From contig NZ_LARW01000104.1 of the NCBI RefSeq assembly GCF_000971055.1, positions 1-59,796 on the forward strand: 59,796 nucleotides of DNA, in the 5' to 3' direction. This document shows positions 17,253 to 25,734 of the stretch, piece after piece. Origin of the DNA: Sphingomonas sp. SRS2. GTDB lineage: Bacteria; Pseudomonadota; Alphaproteobacteria; Sphingomonadales; Sphingomonadaceae. The notes below the pieces were generated by a model. The model had not been told where the DNA came from, did not search any database, and was given only the letters and a program-made list of their open reading frames with translations. Positions within the stretch are counted from its first letter, which is position 1; every line of letters begins with the position of its first letter. Both the position numbers and the translations under genes were made by a program.

Positions 17253-19258
17253 TATTTTCTGTCACACACGACTTGTTCGGAGGTGTCGAGGAACGGCGCG
17301 AACGGGCAGTTGACGTAGCGAAGGCGGACCCCCGCGCCGACATTGACGACGAGCTGATCGGCGCGGATCGCGGTTGGCGCATGAGCGACGCTGCTCACGC
17401 GCTGGCCGCCGTTGAACAGGCCCAGGAACGAGATCATGTCATCCTGATCGATACCGTCGCCGGACACGCCTACAGCCCCGATCAGCGTGCTGCCGCGATA
17501 GATCGGCACGCCGCCGGGGAAGATCTGGATGCCATTCTGGAGACGGTTCTGCGCCTTGCCGGCGACGTCGGGATTGTTGGTGCAGCGCTGCGGCGTATCG
17601 GTCGCCGATGCGCCAAGGACGAAGCCGAGATGCTCGGCGATGTTGCCCACGATCAGCGCGGTCTGGAGCCCGGTTGAAAAGGGGCTCCACTGGTTGAACG
17701 GGCGCGACAACGGACCGTTGGCCTGCGCGGTTTCTCCGTCGGGGAAGAAGGGACGGGCGATATTGCCGATTGAGCGCGCGGCGAAGGCATTCTTGCCCGT
17801 CAGCGCGGCGGGATCGTTGAAGAAGGTCCGGGTCCGGCTGACAAAGCCCTGTACGTCGGCGCTCGGATTGCCCTGCAGGTCGGTTGCCGCATTTGGTCCC
17901 GAGAAAAAGGCTGCGGTTCGTGCTTTCTGGACCGACACGTCGGTGCCAAAAATCGGCGCATCGGGCGAGCGCGCGACGCCGAGGATGCTGCCGTCGGTAT
18001 CGACGATCGAGATCGTGACCTGTGCCGGGCTGTCGAGCGGCTTGCGGATCTGTGCGCGCGTACGGCTCATGATCTTGAACGCTTCCTCGAGCACCCCCTT
18101 GACCTCAGCCTGGGTCAGCGGGGTCGAGACGCGCGCGCCGTCGGTGCCGGCGCGTAGCGGATAGCGGTTGGCGCCCGATCCGTTGGTCAGGATGAAAGCG
18201 TCGACATTGTCGATCGTGTTGTTCGAGCTTCGCTCCGAAGCCGTGGCGGCGCGGTAGCCGGAAGCTTCGCTGCCATAGGCATTGCCGCCGAGAACAGTCG
18301 GCGTAGTGCCTTGCGCATAATAGCCTGGGATCGAGACCAGCGAGCCGGCGGTGCCGTTAAGAGCGGAGAAGGCGCGGGCGCTGGCGGGGGCAGAGCGCAG
18401 GCCGGCGACCGTCGCATCGCTGTAGCGCAGCTGTACGACCGCCTGGATGTTGTTGGCGCGGATTGCCTCGGGCGCGTCGAAGCCTACGGTGCCCGCGGTG
18501 GCGATGAATTCGTCATCGTCGCTGTCGAAGTCGTCGATATTGGGATCATAGCCATAAAGGCCATCAGCCATCACGCCGATGCCGCCGACGACGACGCCAT
18601 TCTTATAAAGTGGGAAACCGCCCGGATCGGCCGCGAGCCCGAGCGGGGAGCGCTTGGGTCCGGTAAAGGCCCCGGCGCCGCCCGCAGCGGCATAGCGCTG
18701 GTTGAAGTCCGAACAGGGCAGCTGGCTGAACTGCACGCCGAACAGCGGGCCACCCGGCAGTTGGTTGGCACCGGCGGGAAAATGCTCCTGGACGATGAAG
18801 CTCGCGGTGCGGGTCGAGAAGGCATTGCCGGACGACGACAGATAAGCGCCGGTAATCGCCTTGGCGATCGCGCCTGCCGCAAGCGGATTGGCCGCGGGCG
18901 AGCCTGCCACGACCAGGCCTTCGGCGTCGGTCGGGGTTACGGCGCGGTGCGTGGTGCGCAGCGAAAGGGTGGGCGGCGCGCCGTTCATCTGGAAGACGGC
19001 GAGGACATTTCCGACGCGGTCGACCACGGCGATTACCGCCGGCTTGTTGCGTGCGGCGGCTTCTTCGACTGTCTGCGACAGGATCTTTTGAACATCGGTG
19101 CTGGTCAACGATTCCTGCGCGGGCACCGCGAAGACCGGATTCTGGGCGGGGGTTGTCGGAGTCGTCGGGGTCGACGAGCTACCGCCGCCACCGCCGCATG
19201 ATGCGAGCAGGAAGGCAGTCGTGGTAAGTACGGCTACAGCACGCGAGAAGAATATCAT
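17252..19258 (-). CDS. Lipoprotein with two HbpS/GlcG-like (haem-degrading) domains
   Basis: This 668-residue protein has a lipobox LLASC, with Cys21 followed by a Gly/Ser/Thr-rich linker, so it is predicted to be lipid-anchored. Two copies of a domain resembling the HbpS/GlcG (DUF336, Haem_degrading) fold are visible: one at about 50-260 (TVEEAAARNKPAVIAVVDRV, VGGIGV) and one at about 390-640 (AQVTISIVDTDGSILGVARS, GAVGVSGDGIDQDD). Family members bind haem or small ligands, and some sense redox state. Both domains carry long insertions. The start ATG overlaps the upstream stop (ATGA) and its stop overlaps the next start, so it is tightly coupled inside the cytochrome operon. The role is unknown; haem handling or a structural subunit are possible. 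Confidence 0.8.
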   Translation of the reverse strand: MIFFSRAVAVLTTTAFLLASCGGGGGSSSTPTTPTTPAQNPVFAVPAQESLTSTDVQKILSQTVEEAAARNKPAVIAVVDRVGNVLAVFQMNGAPPTLSLRTTHRAVTPTDAEGLVVAGSPAANPLAAGAIAKAITGAYLSSSGNAFSTRTASFIVQEHFPAGANQLPGGPLFGVQFSQLPCSDFNQRYAAAGGAGAFTGPKRSPLGLAADPGGFPLYKNGVVVGGIGVMADGLYGYDPNIDDFDSDDDEFIATAGTVGFDAPEAIRANNIQAVVQLRYSDATVAGLRSAPASARAFSALNGTAGSLVSIPGYYAQGTTPTVLGGNAYGSEASGYRAATASERSSNNTIDNVDAFILTNGSGANRYPLRAGTDGARVSTPLTQAEVKGVLEEAFKIMSRTRAQIRKPLDSPAQVTISIVDTDGSILGVARSPDAPIFGTDVSVQKARTAAFFSGPNAATDLQGNPSADVQGFVSRTRTFFNDPAALTGKNAFAARSIGNIARPFFPDGETAQANGPLSRPFNQWSPFSTGLQTALIVGNIAEHLGFVLGASATDTPQRCTNNPDVAGKAQNRLQNGIQIFPGGVPIYRGSTLIGAVGVSGDGIDQDDMISFLGLFNGGQRVSSVAHAPTAIRADQLVVNVGAGVRLRYVNCPFAPFLDTSEQVVCDRK

Positions 19259-20658
19259 TTGAGCGCCCTTATCGACGCCGCTGCCTGACCCAGCGCCGCC
19301 CGGAATTCTGCTGGGCGATAGGCATTGCTGTTGCCGACCGCCTTATAGGCCCGATCGATCGCGCCGCGTGCGTTGCGGGCGCGATCCTGGCTGACATGGC
19401 CCTGGCGAACCAGCGCGTTGAGCAGCGTGTCGATCGCCATCACCGCCTGCGCCGACCCTTCATAGTCGGTGAAGCGGGCAGTGATCGCGCTGCTGGAGAT
19501 GCTGTCGATGATCGCGAAGGTCTCGCCACGGCCGAGCGATGCCCGACCCATGGCATCGGCCAGTGCACCCGCCGACGCGCCGAGCCTGCGGGCTGCCGCT
19601 ACGGCAGCGCCACGGTCTCTCGCCATCGCAGCGTGGAACGCCTTCGAATCCGCATCGAATTTCGCCGCCATGCCCGGCGCCGCGATCCTTGCGGCCGCCG
19701 AAAGCATGATCATGTTCTCGTCATTGAACGCGGGCATGCCCGACGGGATCGGCCGACCCGGATTGGGCACCCAGTTAGCCTTGCCATTGGGGCCATCGAC
19801 GATCTGGCGATGGCAGGTATGGCAATCGAAGAAGTAGATTTCCGGAAAGATGCCGTCGGTGCCGAGGCGGGGATTGGCGAACAATGTCGTCGCGCGGCTC
19901 ACCGCGCTGGCCTGGCCGACTGCCCAGAGCTGGACATTGTTGGTGCGGCCCTTGCGGCGAATATAGTCGGCATCCTCGTCATGATGCTGCTGGAGCGCCG
20001 AGAAGAGGTCGACTTCGAAGGCGACGCGCGGATGACCGGCGGCCATGATCCGATGCGACACGAACTGGCCGGGCTTGTCGCTGCCGAAATGGCAGTCGAG
20101 GCATTTTTCGGCGCGGGCGCGGGGCTGTTCGAGCGGATAGAGACCCCGGGCGACATTGGCCGCGTGAGTCTGGCCTACCGCATAATGGCTGCTCAGCCAT
20201 TGCTGCGCGCCGCCATGACAGGATTCGCAGCCGACGCCGTCCTCGACATGCCAGCGTGGTCCCTTGCCGGCGAAGGCCGGATCGGCGTGACAACCGAGGC
20301 ATTCGCCTGCCGAGGTGGCGGATCCGATGCCGAGTTTCGAGGCGATTGCCTGGCCGCGCGGCGTGGCAAGCACGGCGAAGGCACGGCTGTGCGCGCCAGT
20401 GCGGCTCGAAGCGCTCTGCCATTGCAGAATTTCGTCCTGGCGAACGACCTTGCCGGTCGGCTCGCTGCGGCCATGGCAGGTCGAGCCCGCGCAGGAGGCC
20501 ACCCCGACATGAGTATAGGAAGATGTAGCGGAAGCCGACGACGCGACGGCACGTTCGGCGCCGCTGGTCAAAGCGAAGAAGAAGAGGGCGCAGCCCAGGA
20601 ATGCGGCGCCCAGAACGCCACAGACAAAGGACAGCCTGCCCGAGACTCTACCCCCCAA
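19255..20658 (-). CDS. Pentaheme c-type cytochrome (c554-like)
   Basis: This 467-residue protein has an N-terminal hydrophobic segment (about 8-32; uncleaved anchor or signal). It has four CXXCH motifs at 120, 144, 186 and 279, plus an expanded CX4CH (CAGSTCH) at 56-62, giving five predicted hemes. Around the motifs the sequence resembles cytochrome c554-type multiheme proteins. The last 150 residues are Ala-rich and helical with no heme motifs. The start is TTG at 20658 with GGGAG seven bases upstream; no better start exists nearby. It is the first gene of the operon and overlaps the lipoprotein gene by four bases. Likely role (inference): periplasmic electron delivery to the outer-membrane components. 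Confidence 0.85.
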   Translation of the reverse strand: MGGRVSGRLSFVCGVLGAAFLGCALFFFALTSGAERAVASSASATSSYTHVGVASCAGSTCHGRSEPTGKVVRQDEILQWQSASSRTGAHSRAFAVLATPRGQAIASKLGIGSATSAGECLGCHADPAFAGKGPRWHVEDGVGCESCHGGAQQWLSSHYAVGQTHAANVARGLYPLEQPRARAEKCLDCHFGSDKPGQFVSHRIMAAGHPRVAFEVDLFSALQQHHDEDADYIRRKGRTNNVQLWAVGQASAVSRATTLFANPRLGTDGIFPEIYFFDCHTCHRQIVDGPNGKANWVPNPGRPIPSGMPAFNDENMIMLSAAARIAAPGMAAKFDADSKAFHAAMARDRGAAVAAARRLGASAGALADAMGRASLGRGETFAIIDSISSSAITARFTDYEGSAQAVMAIDTLLNALVRQGHVSQDRARNARGAIDRAYKAVGNSNAYRPAEFRAALGQAAASIRALK

Positions 20659-20774
20659 TTCGGCGCTCCCTAACTGCCGATCCGCACAAGTAGCGACGCC
20701 TTGGCCCCGATGCCGCTACCATGACTGCACCTATCGCCCTTTAGTGAGCGAAGTGCAATCATTCAAAAAGCTTA

Positions 20775-22211
20775 TCAGACGCTTCGGCGACGGATGACGA
20801 GATTGCGAATCTCCGTCATGTCCTCCATCGCGAACTTCACGCCCTCGCGGCCAAGCCCGGAATCTTTGACCCCGCCATATGGCATATTGTCGACGCGGTA
20901 GCTGGGCACATCGTTCACGACGACGCCGCCGACGTCGAGGTCGTCCCACGCATCGAGAATCTTGAAGATATCGCGGGTGAAGATGCCGGCCTGGAGGCCG
21001 AATTTGGAATCGTTGACGATCTTCAGCGCCTGGTGCCAGTCGCTGAAACGGATCAGGAAGGCGGCAGGGCCGAATGCTTCCTCGCGATTGATCTTGGTGT
21101 CGGGATCGACATCCTCGAGCAGGGTGGCTTCGAGCATCGCGCCATCGCGCTTGCCGCCGCAGAGCAGCTTTGCGCCTTTGCCGACGGCTTCCTGGATCCA
21201 GTTGTCGAGGCGCGCGGCCTCCTTCACATCGATCATCGGGCCGACGAAAGTCTTTTCGTCATGTGGGTTACCGGCGATCAGCGTCTTTGTCTTCGCGACC
21301 AGCTTGGCCTTGAACGCATCGTAGACCGCGTCATGGACCAGGATGCGCTGCACGCCGATGCACGACTGGCCCGACTGGTAGAAGGCTCCGAATACGGTGC
21401 GCGCGACCGCGTCATCGAGATCGGCGTCGGCGTCGATCACCACGGCGGCGTTGCCGCCCAGTTCGAGGACGACTTTCTTCTTGCCGGCGCGGGCCTTCAG
21501 GTCCCAGCCCACATCCGGCGAACCGGTGAAGGACAGCAGCTTGAGCCGGTCGTCGGTAGTGAACAGGTCGGCGCCGTCACGCGCGGCCGGCAGGATCGAG
21601 AAGGCGCCCTTGGGTAGGTTGGTCTCGGCGAGCACTTCACCCATGATGATTGCGCCCAGTGGGGTGCGGCTCGCCGGCTTCATGACGAAGGGGCAGCCGA
21701 CCGCGATCGCCGGTGCGATCTTGTGCGCCGCCAGGTTGAGCGGGAAGTTGAATGGGGAGATGAACGAGCAGGGGCCGATCGGCACCCGCTTCCACATGCC
21801 CTGATAGCCCTTGGCGCGCGGCGAGATATCGAGCGGCTGAACCTCGCCGGTCATGCGCACCGATTCTTCGGCGGCGATGCGGAAGGTGTCGATCAGGCGG
21901 CCGACCTCGCCGCGCGAATCGTTGATCGGTTTGCCCGCCTCGATGCACAGCGCATAGGCCAGCTCGTCCTTGCGCTCCGTGAAACGGTCGACGCAGTGCT
22001 GCAGGACCGCCTGCCGCTCATAGCTCGCCATCTTGGCCATCGGTTCGGCGGCCTTGACCGCCCATTCGATGCCCTTGTCGATCGTCTTGGCATCGGCCAG
22101 CGCGACCAGCGTCGCGACCTCGCCGGTGAACTTGTCGGTCACCTTCAGGTCGGTGTTGGGCTGCTGCGCCTCATTGGCGAGATAGAGCGGGTAGGTTTCC
22201 TGGAGCTTCAT
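20775..22211 (-). CDS. NAD(P)-dependent aldehyde dehydrogenase
   Basis: This 478-residue aldehyde dehydrogenase is complete, with the catalytic cysteine C284 (GQSCIGVQR) and general base E250 (LELGG). The cofactor-binding region SFTGSPDVG and C-terminal YGGVKDSGLGREG are also in place. It resembles the group annotated as lactaldehyde, succinate-semialdehyde or phosphonoacetaldehyde dehydrogenases; the substrate is not resolvable here. It follows the acetolactate-synthase-like gene by 99 bases on the same strand, across a REP-like palindrome, and precedes the cytochrome operon by 116 bases. The two enzyme genes probably form one unit. Confidence 0.92.
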   Translation of the reverse strand: MKLQETYPLYLANEAQQPNTDLKVTDKFTGEVATLVALADAKTIDKGIEWAVKAAEPMAKMASYERQAVLQHCVDRFTERKDELAYALCIEAGKPINDSRGEVGRLIDTFRIAAEESVRMTGEVQPLDISPRAKGYQGMWKRVPIGPCSFISPFNFPLNLAAHKIAPAIAVGCPFVMKPASRTPLGAIIMGEVLAETNLPKGAFSILPAARDGADLFTTDDRLKLLSFTGSPDVGWDLKARAGKKKVVLELGGNAAVVIDADADLDDAVARTVFGAFYQSGQSCIGVQRILVHDAVYDAFKAKLVAKTKTLIAGNPHDEKTFVGPMIDVKEAARLDNWIQEAVGKGAKLLCGGKRDGAMLEATLLEDVDPDTKINREEAFGPAAFLIRFSDWHQALKIVNDSKFGLQAGIFTRDIFKILDAWDDLDVGGVVVNDVPSYRVDNMPYGGVKDSGLGREGVKFAMEDMTEIRNLVIRRRSV

Positions 22212-22230
22212 CGCTTGCCGTCCATTTTAT

Positions 22231-22304
22231 CGTCATCCCCGCCGCAGCGGCGAGCCAAAGTCTCGAAGGCGGAAATCATCGATTCCCGCCTCCGTGAGCG
22301 TGAC
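22231..22304. repeat. REP-like palindromic element
   Basis: This intergenic element is bounded by cgtca (22231) and tgacg (22300-22304). It holds two internal hairpins: cgccg/cggcg around 22240-22252 and a longer one joining ggcggaaatc with gattcccgcc (one mismatch, 3-base loop). It resembles the GTCATTCCCGC-type dispersed repeats common in alphaproteobacteria and is related to the copies near 48.5 kb and 55.4 kb. Confidence 0.6.
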
Positions 22305-22310
22305 GGGTGA

Positions 22311-23960
22311 TCAGACCTTCTTGCTGAGGTCCTTGATGTCCTTGTTCAGGATCTGGTCGTTTTCCGAATAGTCGACCGGGCAGTCGATCAGGTGAACGCC
22401 GGGAGTGTCGAGGCAATGCTTGAGCAGCTTCGTCAGGTGATCCGCGCTCTCGACGCGGTGGCCGAAGGCGCCATAAGCTTCGGCATATTTGACGAAATCG
22501 GGGTTGCCATAGGTCAGGCCCCAATCCTTGAAGCCCATGTTCGCCTGCTTCCACCGGATCATGCCGTAGGAGTTGTCGTTGAGGATCAGCACGGTGATGT
22601 TGAGGCCGAGGCGAACCGCGGTCTCCATCTCCTGGCTGTTCATCATGAAGCCGCCGTCGCCGCAGATCGCCATGACCTTGCGGTCTGGATATACCATCGC
22701 CGAGGCCATCGCCGACGGCAGGCCCGCGCCCATCGTCGCCAGCGCGTTGTCGAGCAGCACGGTGTTCGCCTGGCGTGCATTGTAGTTGCGGGCGAACCAA
22801 ATCTTATAGACGCCGTTGTCCAGGCAGATGATGCCGTCCGACGGCATCGCGCTGCGGATTTCCTTGACGAGATGCGGCGGGAAGATTGGGAAGCGGGTGT
22901 CACCGTCGAGCGATGCGGTGTGCTCGACTTCGGCCTTGCGGGCCTTGAACATGAAGTCGAAGTTCCACTTGCCCGAAGGAACGATGTCTTCCTTCATCTG
23001 CCAGATCGCATTGGCGATATCGCCGATGACCTCGACCTGCGGGAAGTAGACCGGATCGACCTCTGCGGTCTTGGTGCTGATGTGGATCACGGGGGTGCCG
23101 CCGGTCTTCATGAAGAAGGGCGGCTTTTCGATCACGTCATGGCCGATGTTGACGATGAGGTCGGCATGCTCGATCGAGCGATGGACGAAATCGCCGGCCG
23201 AGAGCGCCGCGCAGCCCAGGAACTTCGGATGGGTCTCGTCGACGACGCCCTTGCCCAGCTGGGTGGTGACGAACGGAATGCCGGTCTTCTCGACGAACTG
23301 GAGCAGCATCCGGCCAGTGAGCTTGCGGTTGCCGCCGGCGCCGATCACGAGGATCGGCGACTTGGCCTCCTCGATCATCTTGACCGCAGCGCGGACCGCC
23401 TTGGTGTCCGCCGTCGGACGGCGCGCCAGCGAGGGCTTCAGCGGCACCTCGTCAGTATGCTCGTCGGCGATATCCTCAGGGAATTCGATATGGGTCGCGC
23501 CCGGCTTTTCTTCCTCGGCGAGGCGATAGGCTTCGCGAACCTTGCTGGGGATATTGTCCGCCGAGGCGAGTTGGTGGGTGAACTTCGTGATCGGACGCAT
23601 CATGTCGACGACGTCCAGAATCTGAAAGCGGCCCTGCTTCGACTTCTTGATCGGCTTCTGACCGGTCACCATCAGGATCGGCATGCCGCCGAGATAGGCG
23701 TAGGCCGCCGCGGTGACGAAATTGGTCGCGCCCGGCCCGAGCGTCGCCATGCAGACGCCCGTCTTGCCAGTGTGGCGGCCGTAGGTCGCGGCCATGAAGC
23801 CGGCGCCCTGTTCGTGGCGGGTGAGGATCAGCTTGATCGTCTTGGAGCGGGACAGGCTGTCCAGCATGTCGAGATTTTCTTCGCCGGGAACGCCGAAGAT
23901 ATATTCGCAGCCTTCTTCCTCCAGGCACTGGATGAAGAGATCGGATGCCTTAGTGCCCAT
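22311..23960 (-). CDS. Acetolactate synthase-like thiamine-diphosphate enzyme
   Basis: This 549-residue protein has the three-domain layout of the acetolactate synthase/pyruvate oxidase family. The N-terminal domain carries the ThDP-activating Glu50 (TRHEQGAG), a central domain follows, and the C-terminal domain has the ThDP-binding motif GDGGFMMN with LILNDN about 30 residues on. The ATG at 23960 is preceded by GGGGGAG; a longer start at 24005 has no such site. No regulatory ilvN-type subunit is adjacent, so a catabolic or dedicated role next to the aldehyde dehydrogenase is likelier than branched-chain amino acid synthesis. The reaction is not certain. Confidence 0.88.
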   Translation of the reverse strand: MGTKASDLFIQCLEEEGCEYIFGVPGEENLDMLDSLSRSKTIKLILTRHEQGAGFMAATYGRHTGKTGVCMATLGPGATNFVTAAAYAYLGGMPILMVTGQKPIKKSKQGRFQILDVVDMMRPITKFTHQLASADNIPSKVREAYRLAEEEKPGATHIEFPEDIADEHTDEVPLKPSLARRPTADTKAVRAAVKMIEEAKSPILVIGAGGNRKLTGRMLLQFVEKTGIPFVTTQLGKGVVDETHPKFLGCAALSAGDFVHRSIEHADLIVNIGHDVIEKPPFFMKTGGTPVIHISTKTAEVDPVYFPQVEVIGDIANAIWQMKEDIVPSGKWNFDFMFKARKAEVEHTASLDGDTRFPIFPPHLVKEIRSAMPSDGIICLDNGVYKIWFARNYNARQANTVLLDNALATMGAGLPSAMASAMVYPDRKVMAICGDGGFMMNSQEMETAVRLGLNITVLILNDNSYGMIRWKQANMGFKDWGLTYGNPDFVKYAEAYGAFGHRVESADHLTKLLKHCLDTPGVHLIDCPVDYSENDQILNKDIKDLSKKV

Positions 23961-24086
23961 GATATGCTCCCCCTGTCGCGGCGCGCCCCTGCTGCGCCCT
24001 CGCAAGATGCGGGATTGCTATGTCATTTCGGAAGCGGGGGACAGGATTTTTTACAATCTGTTGCGGATTGATTCCGCACTTTTGTT

Positions 24087-25619
24087 TCAAATATCAAGAA
24101 TCCAGTCCCAGCGCATGTTGCCGGCCCCATCCATCACTGCGACGCCGCGTGCAGCAAGGGCGTCACGGATACGGTCGGATGCCGCAAAGTCCTTGGCGGC
24201 GCGGGCTTCCTGGCGCGCGGCGAGCTCCGCTTCGATCGCGTCCTCGGTGATCGTGGAGTCGGATGGACGGCGGCGCAGGTCGATGCGCCGGACGGTGAGA
24301 AGATCGAGACCCAGCGCCAGATCCATCGTCGCAAGCAGGCGCAGTTTCTCGTCGGCGGTGATCGCCTTGTCCGACAATGCCTGTTCCAGCAGCGGCAGCG
24401 CCTGCGGAACCATCAGATCGCCGGACAGAGCCTCGTCGAACTCGGCGAGCAGCGCCTGCGCCTTCGCGCCGAGCCCGGATTCGACAACCGCGCGCTGATA
24501 GGCAACCGATGCACCCTTACTGGCGTGGCTTTCGGAAAAGAGCCGCAGCCATTCGGGTGTACCGGCCTTGTCGCGCAGCTGTTCGGCGGCAAGGACAAGG
24601 CGGGTGAGCCGGGTGAGCGCTGCGGCCAGCGCCTCTGGTGAGAATTCGAGTTCGGAGCGGTAATGCGCCGACAGGCACAGCAGTCGATAGGCCAAGGGAT
24701 GCACGCCCTTGGCGATCACCCCGGCGAGGGTCGCGAAGCCACCCTTTGATTTCGACATCTTGCCGCCGCGAGCGACCAGGAAATTGTTATGCATCCAGAA
24801 GTTCGCGCCCGATTGGCCGGTGCCGGTGAACGCCTGGTTCTGGGCGATCTCGTTACAGTGATGGATTTCGCGATGGTCGATGCCACCGGTGTGGATGTCG
24901 AACTGGCTCCCCAGATATTTCATGCTCATCACCGAGCATTCGAGATGCCAGCCGGGCGCGCCCGGCCCCCAGGGCGACAGCCATTCCATTTGCCGCTGCT
25001 CACCCGGAGCAGATCGTCGCCAAAGCGCGAAATCCGCCGGGTTGCGCTTGCCCTCCACCTCGGCAATGCGGCCCATGGCCTCATCGCCACGAGCGCCGGC
25101 GAGGCGGCCATAGTCGGGAACCTTCGACGTGTCGAAATAGAGGCCGTTGTCGAGCTCATAGCTCGCCCCGGCGGCTTCGATTTCCCGCGCGAAGGCGATC
25201 ATGTCCTGGATATGATCGGTCGCGACGCTCCACAGCGTCGGCGACAGGATATTGAGCGCCGCCAGATCGCCTTTGAACGCATCGGTATAGAAGGCTGCGA
25301 TCTCCCAGATCGTCTTGGCTGCCTTGACCGCGGCGGCCTCCATCTTGTCATCACCTTCATCGGCGTCGGAGGTCAGATGCCCGACGTCGGTGATATTGAT
25401 GACATGATTGACCGGCCAGCCCTTCCAGTTGAGCGTCCGGCGCAACGTGTCGGTGAAGACATAGGCGCGCAGATTGCCGAGATGCGCGAAATTATAGACG
25501 GTCGGGCCGCAGCTGTAGAGCCGCACCATCGCGGGATCGATCGGTTCGAAGGCGCGCGCCGCCCGGGTCAGGCTGTCGAACAGCATCAACGGGGCGCCGG
25601 TGGGGGCTGCATCGGTCAT
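24087..25619 (-). CDS. cysS: Cysteinyl-tRNA synthetase
   Basis: This class I aminoacyl-tRNA synthetase, 510 residues, charges tRNA-Cys. Present are the first zinc ligand C37 (CGPTVYN), the HIGH-equivalent HLGN (46-49), further zinc ligands at C228 and in HHCNE (253-257), and the KMSKS loop at 287-291. I chose the ATG at 25619 because GGAAG stands five bases upstream; an in-frame ATG at 25631 would add four residues. The C-terminal anticodon-binding region is complete. A short hairpin (24062-24078) lies just past the stop. Confidence 0.95.
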   Translation of the reverse strand: MTDAAPTGAPLMLFDSLTRAARAFEPIDPAMVRLYSCGPTVYNFAHLGNLRAYVFTDTLRRTLNWKGWPVNHVINITDVGHLTSDADEGDDKMEAAAVKAAKTIWEIAAFYTDAFKGDLAALNILSPTLWSVATDHIQDMIAFAREIEAAGASYELDNGLYFDTSKVPDYGRLAGARGDEAMGRIAEVEGKRNPADFALWRRSAPGEQRQMEWLSPWGPGAPGWHLECSVMSMKYLGSQFDIHTGGIDHREIHHCNEIAQNQAFTGTGQSGANFWMHNNFLVARGGKMSKSKGGFATLAGVIAKGVHPLAYRLLCLSAHYRSELEFSPEALAAALTRLTRLVLAAEQLRDKAGTPEWLRLFSESHASKGASVAYQRAVVESGLGAKAQALLAEFDEALSGDLMVPQALPLLEQALSDKAITADEKLRLLATMDLALGLDLLTVRRIDLRRRPSDSTITEDAIEAELAARQEARAAKDFAASDRIRDALAARGVAVMDGAGNMRWDWILDI

Positions 25620-25680
25620 GCGCGCTTCCATAGGGGATATCGCCGAAGGCTCCAGAGGGATTTTGTCGTACGGAGCGCAA

Positions 25681-25710
25681 AAGAAAAGAGCCGGCGAGAT
25701 ACCCGCCGGC
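25681..25710 (-). terminator. Rho-independent terminator of the cyclase/exported-protein unit
   Basis: On the minus strand a 7-bp GC stem (arms 25704-25710 and 25690-25696, 7-base loop) is followed by a T-rich tract (TCTTTTCTTTT), 25 bases past the stop of the gene ending at 25735. On the plus strand CCCCTTTTC follows the same stem, so it may also work weakly the other way. Confidence 0.75.
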
Positions 25711-25734
25711 CCCTTTTCATCTGCTGTGCCGCGA

